Part shown: piece after piece, positions 17,861 to 27,103 of the stretch
Layout of the letters: each line of letters starts with the position of its first letter
How positions within the stretch are numbered: the stretch's first letter is position 1
From: Pseudooceanicola atlanticus
GTDB lineage: Bacteria > Pseudomonadota > Alphaproteobacteria > Rhodobacterales > Rhodobacteraceae
Direction of reading: 5' to 3'
NCBI RefSeq assembly: GCF_000768315.1
Contig: NZ_AQQX01000003.1
Coordinates: forward strand, 62,001 to 126,000
Length of the DNA stretch: 64,000 nucleotides
Notes under the pieces: model-generated
The model's database searches: none
What the model was told of the DNA's origin: nothing
Seen by the model: the letters and a program-made list of their open reading frames with translations, nothing else
Program-made: the position numbers and the translations under genes

Positions 17861-18538
17861 TCACTCCTCGAACATTTCGCCCTGGCCCTCGTCGCCATCG
17901 TCCTCGTCGTCGTCGACCTGGTCCAGCTCGGCCAGCCCGGGGGGCGGACGATTGTCCAGCAGGCCAGCCGCCCTCAGCTCTTTCAACCCCGGAAGATCGC
18001 GCGCCGTTTCCAGCCCGAAATGATCCAGGAAGCCGGGAGTCACCACGAAGGTGACGGGTCGGCCCGGTGTCATGCGGCGGCGGCCAAAGCGGATCCATTC
18101 CATCTCGATCAACAGATCGATCGTGCCGCGCGACACCGACACGCCGCGGATCTCTTCGATCTCGGCGCGGGTCACAGGCTGATGATAGGCGATAATGGCC
18201 AGGGTTTCGATGGCCGCGCGGGAAAGTTTCCGTGTTTCGGTGGTTTCCTTCTGCATCAGGTAACCCAGATCCGGCGCCGTGCGGATCGCATAGGCCTCAC
18301 CGACGCGCACCACGCGGACGCCGCGCCCCTCGTAGCGATTGTGCAGATGTTCCACCGCCTCCTTCGCGTCGCAGCCATGTGGCATGCGCGCGTTCATGTC
18401 GGCGATCGTCACCGGATCGGCAGAGGCAAAGAGGATCGCCTCGACCATACGCTCCTGTTCCGCCATCGGTGGCGTCTCGAACAGCGATTCATTGGCCGGC
18501 TTGCTCTGGTGCGGGCGGACATCCGTCTCCTCAGCCAT
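17861..18538 (-). CDS. scpB: Segregation and condensation protein B
   Basis: 225-residue ScpB, the paired winged-helix subunit of the SMC-ScpA-ScpB condensin that organises and segregates chromosomes. Signature pieces are VEAILFASADPVTI near residue 32 and LSRAAIETLAIIAYHQPVTR mid-protein, followed by RGTIDLLIEMEWI. The C-terminal 20 residues are very acidic. Overlaps scpA by 8 bases. Confidence 0.95.
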   Translation of the reverse strand: MAEETDVRPHQSKPANESLFETPPMAEQERMVEAILFASADPVTIADMNARMPHGCDAKEAVEHLHNRYEGRGVRVVRVGEAYAIRTAPDLGYLMQKETTETRKLSRAAIETLAIIAYHQPVTRAEIEEIRGVSVSRGTIDLLIEMEWIRFGRRRMTPGRPVTFVVTPGFLDHFGLETARDLPGLKELRAAGLLDNRPPPGLAELDQVDDDEDDGDEGQGEMFEE

Positions 18539-19328
18539 CTCGGTTGGTCCTGTGTCTCAGCTGGATCGGCGAGAACGTCTCGCTCTGCCGGATCTCCGCA
18601 TGGCCTTCCTTCACCAATTCCAGCGCCGCTGCGAAGGTCGCCGCCGTGGCCGAGCGCCGGCGCGACGGGTCGTTGTCCCAACCGCCGGGCAGATAGGACA
18701 TGATATCGGTCCAGGACCCGGCAAAGCCGATCATGCCGCGCATCCGGTCCAGCGCCTGTTCCATGGTGAAGACGTTATCGCGATCCATGACATAGGGGCG
18801 AAACTCGTCCTTCGTGCGGATCCGCGCATAGGCCTGCATGAGGTCCAGCAGTGTGGCGGAATATTCGACATTCTTGATCCGCTCCACGTCCTCGGTGATC
18901 CCCCGCGCAAAGAAGTCACGCCCCTTCTGGTCCCGCGCCATCAGCCGCGCCGCCGCATCGCGCATCGCGGCCAGCCGTTCCAGCTGAAACGCCAGGTGCG
19001 CGGCCAGTTCATCGCCCGACGGCCCTTCCGCTTCGGGATCGGGGGGCAGCAACAGGCGGCTCTTCAGGAAGGCGAGCCAGGCCGCCATGACGAGGTAATC
19101 CGCGGCCAGTTCGATCCGCAGTTCCTTGGCCTTTTCCACGAAGATCAGGTACTGCTCCGACAATTGCAGCACCGAGATCTTCAGCAGATCGACCTTCTGG
19201 GTCCGTGCCAGCGTCAGCAACAGGTCCAGCGGGCCTTCGAACCCGTCGACGTCGATGATGAGAGCCTCGGCCGCAAGGCGGTCCGACACGCTCAGCTTGT
19301 CTTCCTGGAATAAGTCGTCCTCAGCCAT
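18531..19328 (-). CDS. scpA: Segregation and condensation protein A
   Basis: 265-residue kleisin subunit of SMC condensin. The N-terminal kleisin signature FEGPLDLLLTLARTQKVDLL is near residues 29-48 and the helical C-terminal region ends with the winged-helix that contacts the SMC head. Overlaps nagZ by 8 bases upstream and scpB downstream, so nagZ-scpA-scpB form a coupled operon. Confidence 0.95.
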   Translation of the reverse strand: MAEDDLFQEDKLSVSDRLAAEALIIDVDGFEGPLDLLLTLARTQKVDLLKISVLQLSEQYLIFVEKAKELRIELAADYLVMAAWLAFLKSRLLLPPDPEAEGPSGDELAAHLAFQLERLAAMRDAAARLMARDQKGRDFFARGITEDVERIKNVEYSATLLDLMQAYARIRTKDEFRPYVMDRDNVFTMEQALDRMRGMIGFAGSWTDIMSYLPGGWDNDPSRRRSATAATFAAALELVKEGHAEIRQSETFSPIQLRHRTNRDG

Positions 19329-20325
19329 CGCCCCGACCGTTCAAGAGAGCTTCCAGCTTCTCTTCGACGGCGTGAATGTCAACCTCGCTGGCCTGATTGC
19401 GCAGCGCGAGCGCCCTCTCGGCACGCTCCTGCGCAATCGGCGTCATCAGCCCGGCGGCCTCTGCGACTTCGATCTTCTCGACGAGCGTGGCATTGCACAG
19501 CAGCACGACATCGCACCCGGCGGCAAGCGAGCCCTGGGTGATCTCGGCATAGCTGCCCTGCAGCGCCTTCATCGAGATATCGTCGGTCATCAGCAGATTG
19601 TCGAAGCCGATCTCGTTCCGGATCACCTGGATCATGCGCGGCGACATCGTCGCCGGCAGCGGACCATAGGCTTCGTAGACGACATGGGCGGTCATCGCCA
19701 TCGGCAGGTCGTTCAGCACCTTGAAGGGCGCGAAATCCACCTGGTCCAGCTCGCTTTCCGAGGCCGAAACGATGGGCAGGTCATGGTGGCTGTCCTGCGT
19801 CGCCAGGCCATGGCCGGGAATGTGTTTCAGCACCGGCAGAACGCCGCCCGCCATCAGCCCCATCGACACGGCCCGGCCAAGCGCCGCGGCATCGGCCGGT
19901 GTGCGGCCATAACAGCGGTCGGTCAGGAAATCATGGGTATTTTCGCGCGGCACGTCGACCATCGGCGCGCAATTCACGTCGATCCCGTAGCTGCGCAGTT
20001 CCAGCGCGATCAGCAGGTAGCGCAGGTACATCGCCTTGTGCGCTTCTGCTCCGGCGGCCTGGGCGAAATCCAGCGGCGGGGTCCAGTCGCGCGCAAGTGG
20101 CGGCCGCAGGCGCTGAACCCGTCCGCCTTCCTGGTCGATCAGGATCGGCGCATCACGGCCCACGGCCTCGCGCATCTCGTCACAGAGCGCGCGCAGCTGG
20201 TTGCCGTCCTCGATATTGCGGGCAAACAGGATGAAGCCAAAGGGATCGGCTTCGCGGAACAGGGTCTTTTCATCCGCGCTCAGCCGTGTGCCTTCGGCAT
20301 CGAGTATCGTCGCGCCGAATGTCAC
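19321..20325 (-). CDS. nagZ: Beta-N-acetylglucosaminidase NagZ
   Basis: 334-residue family-3 glycoside hydrolase that removes N-acetylglucosamine from recycled muropeptides in the cytoplasm. KHIPGHG carries the catalytic His of NagZ enzymes and LLMTDDISMKAL the nucleophile Asp; IDQEGGRVQRLRPP is the substrate-binding signature. The start is taken as the GTG at 20325, overlapping the stop of the SPOR gene (GTGA). Neighbouring a SPOR protein, it points to cell-wall turnover. Confidence 0.93.
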   Translation of the reverse strand: MTFGATILDAEGTRLSADEKTLFREADPFGFILFARNIEDGNQLRALCDEMREAVGRDAPILIDQEGGRVQRLRPPLARDWTPPLDFAQAAGAEAHKAMYLRYLLIALELRSYGIDVNCAPMVDVPRENTHDFLTDRCYGRTPADAAALGRAVSMGLMAGGVLPVLKHIPGHGLATQDSHHDLPIVSASESELDQVDFAPFKVLNDLPMAMTAHVVYEAYGPLPATMSPRMIQVIRNEIGFDNLLMTDDISMKALQGSYAEITQGSLAAGCDVVLLCNATLVEKIEVAEAAGLMTPIAQERAERALALRNQASEVDIHAVEEKLEALLNGRGDG

Positions 20326-21359
20326 TTGGTCACCACCGGGATGCAGTCGGCATTGGCGGCAACGAGAGCGGCGCAGAAATGGCGTGCGGCGGACATGTCG
20401 GTGAAGCCCATGACCCGCAGCCGGTAGAAGGTTCGACCACCGGAAGAGGCCTTTTGGATAACCCGCTGTTTTCCGGCCATATAGTCCTGGAACCGCGTGT
20501 TGAAACGGTCCCATTCCTTGCGCGCGGTCGCCTCGCTGTCATAGGCGCCCAGCTGGGCCAGGCGGGTGCCGGCGGGGATGGTTTCGGGGGCGACGTCCAG
20601 CCCGGCCTCAATCGGCGCAGGCGCGGTGATCGGCAGTTCTTCTTCCGCCTGGGCGACCTGCGTCACCTGGTCCGCCTCGGTCGTGGTAGCGGCGGCGCGA
20701 ATGACCGCCGGGCGCATCTTGGGCCGCAGGGACCGGGCCGGCACGTTGCGGGCGGTGATCGTCTTGATCGTGGGTTCCTCTGCCACGGCGGTTTCAGTGC
20801 CGGAGGCCGCGACGTTCTGGGCATTGCGCAGCGCTTCGGCAATCGCGCCATCGGCAGAGCTTTCGATCTCCTCGCCCGACAGTGGCGTCGCGCCTTCCAG
20901 CAGGCTGGCCGTCAGTGCGGCAATGGCATCGTCGTCAGCACGGTCATCGGCGGCAGGCGTTTCGGCTTCTGGGCGCGCGGCGGCCTCGGTCGGGCGATCG
21001 ACCTTGTTCAACACCAGCGCGTCCTGCGGGGAATCCTCCAGCGTCAACTGAACCGGCGGCGGCGCCAGCACAAGCCGATCCGCGGGTTTCTCGGCCACGC
21101 CTTCCGCGGCAACCTTGTTCACCGCAAGCCCCATGTTGTTGGAAAGGGTGCCACCCGGGTTCTCTGGCGCCACACGCATCGCACCAGAGGCCGCACGCAC
21201 CACGGGAACGCCACTGACATCACGGGCCACCATCTTGTAGCCCCAGACGCCGATGCCGATGACAAGCGCGATGGACACAAGCCCACCTGCAGCGTTGATC
21301 ATCGTCCCAACGGACATGGAAGGGTGGTCCGGACCGGACTCCGCCTGATAGTCTGCCAT
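20322..21359 (-). CDS. SPOR-domain membrane protein
   Basis: 345 residues: a cytoplasmic N-terminus, one membrane helix at about 20-42, a long Ala/Pro/Glu-rich periplasmic linker, and a C-terminal SPOR domain from about 262 to the end (LAQLGAYDSEATARKEWDRF and YRLRVMGFTDMSAARHFC). SPOR domains bind denuded glycan strands at the division site. Lies between argS and nagZ; coupled to nagZ. Confidence 0.88.
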   Translation of the reverse strand: MADYQAESGPDHPSMSVGTMINAAGGLVSIALVIGIGVWGYKMVARDVSGVPVVRAASGAMRVAPENPGGTLSNNMGLAVNKVAAEGVAEKPADRLVLAPPPVQLTLEDSPQDALVLNKVDRPTEAAARPEAETPAADDRADDDAIAALTASLLEGATPLSGEEIESSADGAIAEALRNAQNVAASGTETAVAEEPTIKTITARNVPARSLRPKMRPAVIRAAATTTEADQVTQVAQAEEELPITAPAPIEAGLDVAPETIPAGTRLAQLGAYDSEATARKEWDRFNTRFQDYMAGKQRVIQKASSGGRTFYRLRVMGFTDMSAARHFCAALVAANADCIPVVTK

Positions 21360-21428
21360 TTTCGCCTCACACCGCGCGCCTGTTCCGGCGCGTTCATCTT
21401 TGACTGCTCGTCCCGGCGCGGCGGTGCG

Positions 21429-23174
21429 TTAGCGCATCTCTTCCGCGGGGGTTACGCCAAGGATAGCAAGACCTGCGGAAATCACAACATTTGTGGCCCG
21501 TGCGAGAGCCATTTTGCTTTGCGACAGCGCCGGATCGTCCTCCTGAAGGAAGCGCAGGCCCGGATTTTCGTTGCCCTTGTTCCACAGCGAATGCAGATCG
21601 CTGGCCAGTTCATACAGGTAGAAGGCCACCCGATGCGGTTCGTTGGTCCGCGCCGCGATCTCGACCAGGCGCGGCCATTCGGCCAGCTTCTTGGCCACCG
21701 ACAGCTCTGCATCGTCAGTCATGCCCGACAGATCCGCGTCGCCCAGCGTGGCGTCGTCATGGGCAATCCCGGCCTCTGTCGCCTTGCGCAGCACCGAACA
21801 GACGCGGGCATGGGCGTATTGCACGTAGAAGACCGGGTTCTCGCGCGATTGCTCGAGCACCTTGTCGAAATCGAAATCCAGCGGCGCATCGTTCTTGCGG
21901 GTCAGCATGACAAAACGGGTCACGTCAGGGCCGACCTCGTCCACCACGTCGCGCAGGGTGATGAAGGTCCCTGCCCGCTTGGACATCTTGAAGGGCTCGC
22001 CATCCTTGAACAGCTTCACAAGCTGGCACAGCTTGATATCGACTGGAACGCGGGTATCCGACAGCGCCGAAACCGCAGCCTTCATCCGTTTGACATAGCC
22101 ACCGTGATCAGCACCGAACACGTCGATCAGAAGGTCGTAACCCCTTGAAATCTTGTCATAGTGATAGGCGATGTCGGGGGCAAAATAGGTCCAGGACCCG
22201 TCCGATTTCATGATCGGCCGATCCACGTCGTCGCCATGTTCGGTCGACTTGAACAGCGTCTGTTCGCGCGGCTCCCAATCCTCGGGAACCTTGCCTTTCG
22301 GCGGCTCCAGCGTGCCGCGATAGATCAGGCCCTTGGACCGCAGGTCGTCGATCGCGGATTCAATCCGCCCCGTCCCGTAGAGCGATTTCTCGGAGAAGAA
22401 GTGGTCCATCTCGACGCCCAGAACCTTCAGGTCCTCGCGGATCAGGGCCATCATCGCGTCGGTGGCGTATTCGCGCACCTCGGTCAACCAGACCTCTTCG
22501 GGTTGGTCGACATAGGCATCGCCGACCTTGGCCTTCAGCGCTTCACCGACCTCGATCAGGTAATCGCCGGGATAGGTGCCGCCTTCGAAGGTGACTTCCT
22601 GCCCATGCGCTTCGAGGTAGCGAAGGTAGACGGACCGGGCCAGTACATCGACCTGCGCCCCGCCATCGTTGATGTAATATTCCCGCGTGACGTCGTAGCC
22701 GGCATAATCCAGCAGGCTGGCCAAGGCGTCGCCGAAGACCGCCCCGCGCGTGTGGCCCACATGCAACGGTCCGGTCGGGTTGGCCGAGACATATTCGACG
22801 TTGACCTTCAGCCCCTGCCCCATATCGGAACGGCCATAGGCCACGCCATCGGCCAGAACCGTCTTCACGACCCCCGCCCAGGCGGACCCGTCCAGCCGCA
22901 GGTTCAGGAAGCCCGGCCCCGCAACCTCGGCCGAGGTGATGCGCGGATCGTCGGCCAGCTTGGCGGCCAGCGCCTCCGCGATATCGCGCGGCTTGGACTT
23001 GGCGGGTTTGGCCAGCACCATCGCCGCATTGGTCGCCATATCGCCATGGCCGGGATCGCGCGGCGGCTCAACCGTGACATTGGCAAAGTCCAGCCCCTCG
23101 GGCAGCTGCCCCTCGCCCTGCATCGCGGCAAGGCTGTCGAGGACGAGAGCACGGATATCGGCAAAGAGGTTCAT
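21429..23174 (-). CDS. argS: Arginyl-tRNA synthetase
   Basis: 581-residue class I aminoacyl-tRNA synthetase. The HIGH motif is HVGHTRG in [13 protein letters not shown] and the KMSK motif is PFKMSKRAG; the C-terminal DALR anticodon-binding domain ends the protein, with the N-terminal Add1 domain (first ~90 residues) specific to ArgS. Followed after 69 bases by the SPOR gene. Confidence 0.97.
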   Translation of the reverse strand: MNLFADIRALVLDSLAAMQGEGQLPEGLDFANVTVEPPRDPGHGDMATNAAMVLAKPAKSKPRDIAEALAAKLADDPRITSAEVAGPGFLNLRLDGSAWAGVVKTVLADGVAYGRSDMGQGLKVNVEYVSANPTGPLHVGHTRGAVFGDALASLLDYAGYDVTREYYINDGGAQVDVLARSVYLRYLEAHGQEVTFEGGTYPGDYLIEVGEALKAKVGDAYVDQPEEVWLTEVREYATDAMMALIREDLKVLGVEMDHFFSEKSLYGTGRIESAIDDLRSKGLIYRGTLEPPKGKVPEDWEPREQTLFKSTEHGDDVDRPIMKSDGSWTYFAPDIAYHYDKISRGYDLLIDVFGADHGGYVKRMKAAVSALSDTRVPVDIKLCQLVKLFKDGEPFKMSKRAGTFITLRDVVDEVGPDVTRFVMLTRKNDAPLDFDFDKVLEQSRENPVFYVQYAHARVCSVLRKATEAGIAHDDATLGDADLSGMTDDAELSVAKKLAEWPRLVEIAARTNEPHRVAFYLYELASDLHSLWNKGNENPGLRFLQEDDPALSQSKMALARATNVVISAGLAILGVTPAEEMR

Positions 23175-23291
23175 GAAGTGATCCTAGCAGGCATTGCGGG
23201 CGTTGTGTTGCGGGCGGTTTACCACCCGCAGGGTGAAGGTCAATGGATCGTGCGGCCTTGCTGTGCGGGCGTTCGGCCGACCGGTGTGGCC

Positions 23292-24503
23292 TCAGCCCTC
23301 GCCGATCCGGTCCTTGTAGCGGATATGACCGGGGCCTGAGGCGCGCAGGCCCGGTTCGGGGTCCTGTCCCGTCAGGCGCGCATGTTCGACGATGGCGAAC
23401 CGGTCCGTCATGCCCGAGATATAGTCGCTCACGATCCGCGCCAGCGCCGTATCGTCGCCTTCGACATCTTCGACATCCTTGCGCCATTGCTTGGGCATCA
23501 GGTCCGGCTGCTGCATGAACAGCGGGAACAGTTCTCGCACGATCATCGTGACTTTTGCCCGCATCTCAACGACTTCCGGTGCGCGGTACATGCGATGGAA
23601 GAGGAATTCGCGGATCTGTTTCAGGTCTTTCCAGACCTCGGGCGAAAACTGCACCAGCATCCGCCCGGCCAGGCGGATATCGGTGACCGATTGCGGCCCC
23701 AGCTCCGCGATATTCGCCCGGCTGACATCGATCACGTCCTCGACCAGCACACCAAAGAAGCGCCGCAGCGCCTCGTGGCGGCGTCGGTAGTAGTTCAGAT
23801 CGGGGTAACGCGCGTCCACCTCGCCAAAACAACGGTCGAGGATCGGCAATTCGGCCAATTCGTCGGTCGAAAACAGCTCTGCCCGCAGCCCGTCATGCAG
23901 ATCGTGGTTGTTGTAGGCGATGTCATCGGACAACGCGGCCGCCTGCGCCTCTGCGCTGGCATGGGTGTGCAGCTCTAGATCGTGCAGGGCGTTGTATTCG
24001 GCCAGGGCATAGGGCACGTCGCCTGTCACCGGGCCATTATGCTTGGCAATGCCTTCCAGCGTGTCCCAGGTCAGGTTCAGGCCGTCCCATTCGGCGTAAT
24101 GGCGTTCCAGCTTGGTGACGATGCGGATCGCCTGGGCGTTGTGATCGAACCCGCCGTAAGGGGCCATCAGCTCCGACAGCGCGTCCTCGCCCGTATGGCC
24201 GAACGGCGGATGGCCAAGGTCGTGGGCCAGCGCGACGGCCTCGGTCAGTTCTGGATTGAGGCCAAGCGCCCCGGCAATCGTCCGTGCCACCTGTGCGACC
24301 TCGATCGAATGGGTCAGCCGGGTGCGGAAGTAATCGCCCTCATGTTCGATGAAGACCTGCGTCTTATGCTTCAGCCGCCGAAAGGCCGAGGCGTGAATGA
24401 TCCGGTCGCGATCCCGCTGATAGCAGGAGCGAAAGGTGCTTTCCTCCTGCGGAAAAAACCGCCCCCGCGACTGATCCGCGTGGCTGGCATAGGGCGCAAG
24501 CAT
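23292..24503 (-). CDS. dgt: dGTPase-like HD phosphohydrolase
   Basis: 403-residue deoxyguanosinetriphosphate triphosphohydrolase-like protein (type 2 dGTPase). HD-domain ligands are H65 in RLTHSIEVAQ, H94-D95 in ALAHDLGHPPFGHTGE, and a later Asp in SDDIAYNNHDLHDG. Hydrolyses dNTPs to nucleoside and triphosphate, trimming nucleotide pools. Divergent from the Fe-S carrier gene; argS follows 117 bases on. Confidence 0.93.
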   Translation of the reverse strand: MLAPYASHADQSRGRFFPQEESTFRSCYQRDRDRIIHASAFRRLKHKTQVFIEHEGDYFRTRLTHSIEVAQVARTIAGALGLNPELTEAVALAHDLGHPPFGHTGEDALSELMAPYGGFDHNAQAIRIVTKLERHYAEWDGLNLTWDTLEGIAKHNGPVTGDVPYALAEYNALHDLELHTHASAEAQAAALSDDIAYNNHDLHDGLRAELFSTDELAELPILDRCFGEVDARYPDLNYYRRRHEALRRFFGVLVEDVIDVSRANIAELGPQSVTDIRLAGRMLVQFSPEVWKDLKQIREFLFHRMYRAPEVVEMRAKVTMIVRELFPLFMQQPDLMPKQWRKDVEDVEGDDTALARIVSDYISGMTDRFAIVEHARLTGQDPEPGLRASGPGHIRYKDRIGEG

Positions 24504-24638
24504 GGCGCCTCCTCATCAATTATGTCCCGACGAAGCCCGAAGTTGATCCCCGGTGCTCCTTGTCGCCTAGTCTGGGTCTGCATATATTGCACGGTGATGA
24601 CAGGCAAACCCTGTCTCCCCGATCGAAGAGAGGCCCCC

Positions 24639-24962
24639 ATGCAATTGCCCCCCAAAGTGACCGACCGCGCCTTCGAACGCCTTGCCGAAATCGGTGCCGG
24701 CGACCAGGGTCAGGCCCTGCGCGTCGCCGTGGAAGGTGGGGGATGTTCCGGCTTTCAATACGAGATCAAGCTGGACGACATCGCCGATGGCGACCTCGTC
24801 CTGGAAGGCAACGGGCAGAAGGTCGTGGTCGACGACGTGTCCCTGCCCTTCCTGTCCGGCGCCGTGATCGATTTCGCGGATGAACTGATCGGCGCGCGTT
24901 TCGTGATCGAGAACCCGAACGCCACCAGTTCCTGCGGCTGCGGCACGTCCTTTTCCATGTAA
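24639..24962 (+). CDS. erpA: A-type Fe-S carrier (ErpA/IscA)
   Basis: 107-residue HesB/IscA family protein that carries assembled Fe-S clusters to apo-enzymes. The three ligand cysteines are C36 (GGGCSGFQY) and C99/C101 (SSCGCGTSF). ATG at 24639 follows a purine-rich GAAGAGAGG. The name erpA is used by family; IscA or SufA cannot be excluded. Lies alone between dgt and the EamA-type gene. Confidence 0.9.
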   Translation: MQLPPKVTDRAFERLAEIGAGDQGQALRVAVEGGGCSGFQYEIKLDDIADGDLVLEGNGQKVVVDDVSLPFLSGAVIDFADELIGARFVIENPNATSSCGCGTSFSM

Positions 24963-25028
24963 GACGGGCTTTTCCGTGTCAGACGGGACGGCGGGACCAC
25001 CCCCGCCGCAACCGTCGGTCCGCAACCT

Positions 25029-25955
25029 TTATTCCGCCGGCGGCATGACCGCTGCGGCGCGGTTCTGAATGCGTGCCTCGCGCCGTTTCTGCCCTGCGAA
25101 TTGCTCGTAGACCAGGTACACGCCCGAGGCGACGACGATCGCGGCCCCCAGGAACACGTTGCTGCCCGGAACTTCGCCAAAAAAGACGAGCCCGATCAAC
25201 ACCATCCAGACGAATTGCAGGTTCATCAGCGGTGTCGCCGTATAGGCGGGCAGCAGGCGCAGCGCGACGACCAGCAACCAGCGCGCGCCGAAAAGCAGCG
25301 CCGCATAGGCAACTGCCAGCCCGAGATCCGTGAGTGGCATGGGCTTGAAGACAAAGGGCAGGATGGCGGCCATCACCACCATGTTCGTGAGGTTCGGGAA
25401 GAAGACCAGCGCAAGCGAATTGCATTCATACCGGCCCACATATCGCGCCATGACCATGGACAGCGTGCCCGAGAAACAGGCCAGCAACGCCACCGCATGA
25501 CCCAGCGTTATTGCCTGCACGCCTTCCGGGAACAGGCACATCACGCCGACGAACCCGGCGGCAAGCGCCGCCCAGACCCGCATCGGCACACGTTCCCGCA
25601 GGATCGGGCCGGACATCAGGCCGGACATGATCGGCATCAGGCCGATGAAGATGAAGACCTCCGCGAAGGCCAGCAGACGGAACGCATAGAAAAAGGACAC
25701 GCCCGCCACGACCGTCGCAACGGACCGGATCGCCATGGCATAGGGCCGCGTCGTGCGCAGCCCGCCCTCTACGGGACGCGCGCGATTGGCCAGAACACAG
25801 AACAGCGCCACCAGCCCGCCGGAAACGGCGTAAAGCTGCGGCGCTGCATAGCCCCCGGCCAGAAGCTTGGTGATCCCGTCCGCGGACGAGATCAAAGCAG
25901 TGTAGATAAGAACCAGGGTCGCCCCGGTCAGTGCTGCGACAGAGCCTGCCTTCAT
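25029..25955 (-). CDS. EamA-family (DMT) transporter
   Basis: 308 residues with about ten membrane helices in two EamA repeats, the drug/metabolite transporter layout. Members usually export small metabolites, amino acids or peptides-like compounds. The ATG at 25955 overlaps the stop of the upstream 363-residue gene by 4 bases (ATGA), so it is translationally coupled to it and, through it, to the FASGSAP repeat gene. This coupling is the reason to suspect that it moves something made by that operon; the substrate is unknown. Confidence 0.85.
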   Translation of the reverse strand: MKAGSVAALTGATLVLIYTALISSADGITKLLAGGYAAPQLYAVSGGLVALFCVLANRARPVEGGLRTTRPYAMAIRSVATVVAGVSFFYAFRLLAFAEVFIFIGLMPIMSGLMSGPILRERVPMRVWAALAAGFVGVMCLFPEGVQAITLGHAVALLACFSGTLSMVMARYVGRYECNSLALVFFPNLTNMVVMAAILPFVFKPMPLTDLGLAVAYAALLFGARWLLVVALRLLPAYTATPLMNLQFVWMVLIGLVFFGEVPGSNVFLGAAIVVASGVYLVYEQFAGQKRREARIQNRAAAVMPPAE

Positions 25956-27043
25956 GCCCTCAGAACCTCCGTTCTTGGTGCGGACATGCCCGTCCGGGCG
26001 AAGCCGGCAAAGAAGTCCTCGAAACAATCGGTGGCGGCCTCGGCCCGCAGCAGCATGTCGGCGCAATCCTCGCTGACATTCTCGCAGACATAGTCGCGCA
26101 TCAGGTGCCAGTCCGACGACCGACGCGTCTGAAGGCCGTAAATGATTTCGGACAATTCGCGCAGCGGCGCCGCGGTCATCCGATCGGAATGGAAGCTGAC
26201 AGGTCCCGCCTGGATCGGCGCCTGGAAGCTCTTGCCTCCCGCTTCACTCAACGCCCAGTTGCAAACCAGGTATTCGTGGTAGTCGTCTTGCCGCACCGCG
26301 TGCTCCCCTTCCGCGACGGCAAAACGCCCCGTCACATTGGCGACCGCATCATCCCAATCGGAGGGCGGCACAGCCCCACAGTAGCGCATCGCGACACAAA
26401 CTTCAGCAAGCAAATCCCAGTTACAGTCCAAAAATGCGAGTGTTCCCGTGAATTTAAGGCTTTGCAGAAATGCAGCGTCCACGTGCGGATCCTTGCGACC
26501 ATACTCGCTCAGATAGAAGGCAATGTGGGTCAATTCGTAGGCCGCTTTCTTGTTCGGGATCGAAAACGTCGCGCTTCGGCGTCCGAAGTTTTTCAACTTG
26601 TCGTTGACCAGCGTCACGTCATCACCGCAATTGACGCCAACACGCGTCAAAAGGCGAATGGCCTCGCCACGCTGAAGGTCGGACAGCTCTGCTTCGACCA
26701 GTCCCTGGTTGGCCACCCATTGGGCCAGCGCCTCGCCCTTGCCGGCGCCCAGGCCGAGGGATTCGAGGTCCATGCAGATCGACAAAAGGAATCGGTAATA
26801 TTGGGGGAAGAACTCCAGCCGTTCGCCTATCGTGTCGTAGAACGCCTCGTGGGCGATCAGCGCGTCACGGTCGACTTCCTGGCCGGTGCATTCCAGGATG
26901 TTCAGGATCTCGGCGTTTTCCTTGAGCCAGAACACGTCTCCTTCGTCGCGGCGATGCTGCGCGAAGGTTTCCAGCAGGGCCGCGTGTCGCGCGGCCCGCT
27001 GTTCGCTGCGGGAGGGGAAGGTGAGGTGGATGACATTGGACAT
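25952..27043 (-). CDS. Uncharacterised helical protein, partner of repeat protein
   Basis: 363 residues, no signal peptide or membrane helix. I cannot assign a function. It looks mostly alpha-helical, with a conspicuous motif YELTHIAFYLSEYG at 169-182 and two CNW triads, in LDCNWDLLAEV (about 205-215) and HEYLVCNWAL (about 256-265), which suggest an internally repeated helical toroid with His/Cys/Asp residues lining a site. AAAGGAG stands 8 bases before the ATG. It starts 60 bases after the repeat gene and is coupled to the EamA gene. Base composition in the middle (26390-26480) is noticeably less GC-rich than that of neighbouring genes. An enzyme acting on the repeat protein is a hypothesis only. 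Confidence 0.75.
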   Translation of the reverse strand: MSNVIHLTFPSRSEQRAARHAALLETFAQHRRDEGDVFWLKENAEILNILECTGQEVDRDALIAHEAFYDTIGERLEFFPQYYRFLLSICMDLESLGLGAGKGEALAQWVANQGLVEAELSDLQRGEAIRLLTRVGVNCGDDVTLVNDKLKNFGRRSATFSIPNKKAAYELTHIAFYLSEYGRKDPHVDAAFLQSLKFTGTLAFLDCNWDLLAEVCVAMRYCGAVPPSDWDDAVANVTGRFAVAEGEHAVRQDDYHEYLVCNWALSEAGGKSFQAPIQAGPVSFHSDRMTAAPLRELSEIIYGLQTRRSSDWHLMRDYVCENVSEDCADMLLRAEAATDCFEDFFAGFARTGMSAPRTEVLRA

Positions 27044-27063
27044 TGTAGTTCTCCTTTGATCAT

Positions 27064-27082
27064 CGGGGCCAGACCAGCCCCG
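27064..27082 (-). terminator. Intra-operon hairpin after repeat gene
   Basis: CGGGGC and GCCCCG arms (6 bp, 7-nt loop) lie between the repeat-protein stop and the ribosome binding site of the next gene. No T-tract follows, so it is more likely a partial terminator or an RNA-stabilising stem that lets the repeat gene be expressed above its partners. Confidence 0.4.
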
Positions 27083-27103
27083 TCCCGTCAGATGCGTCGC
27101 GAC

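Noticed and set aside
24963-25028. Terminator between the Fe-S carrier and EamA genes
   Set aside because: A GGCGG/CCGCC stem can be drawn but is short, imperfectly placed and has no T-tract.
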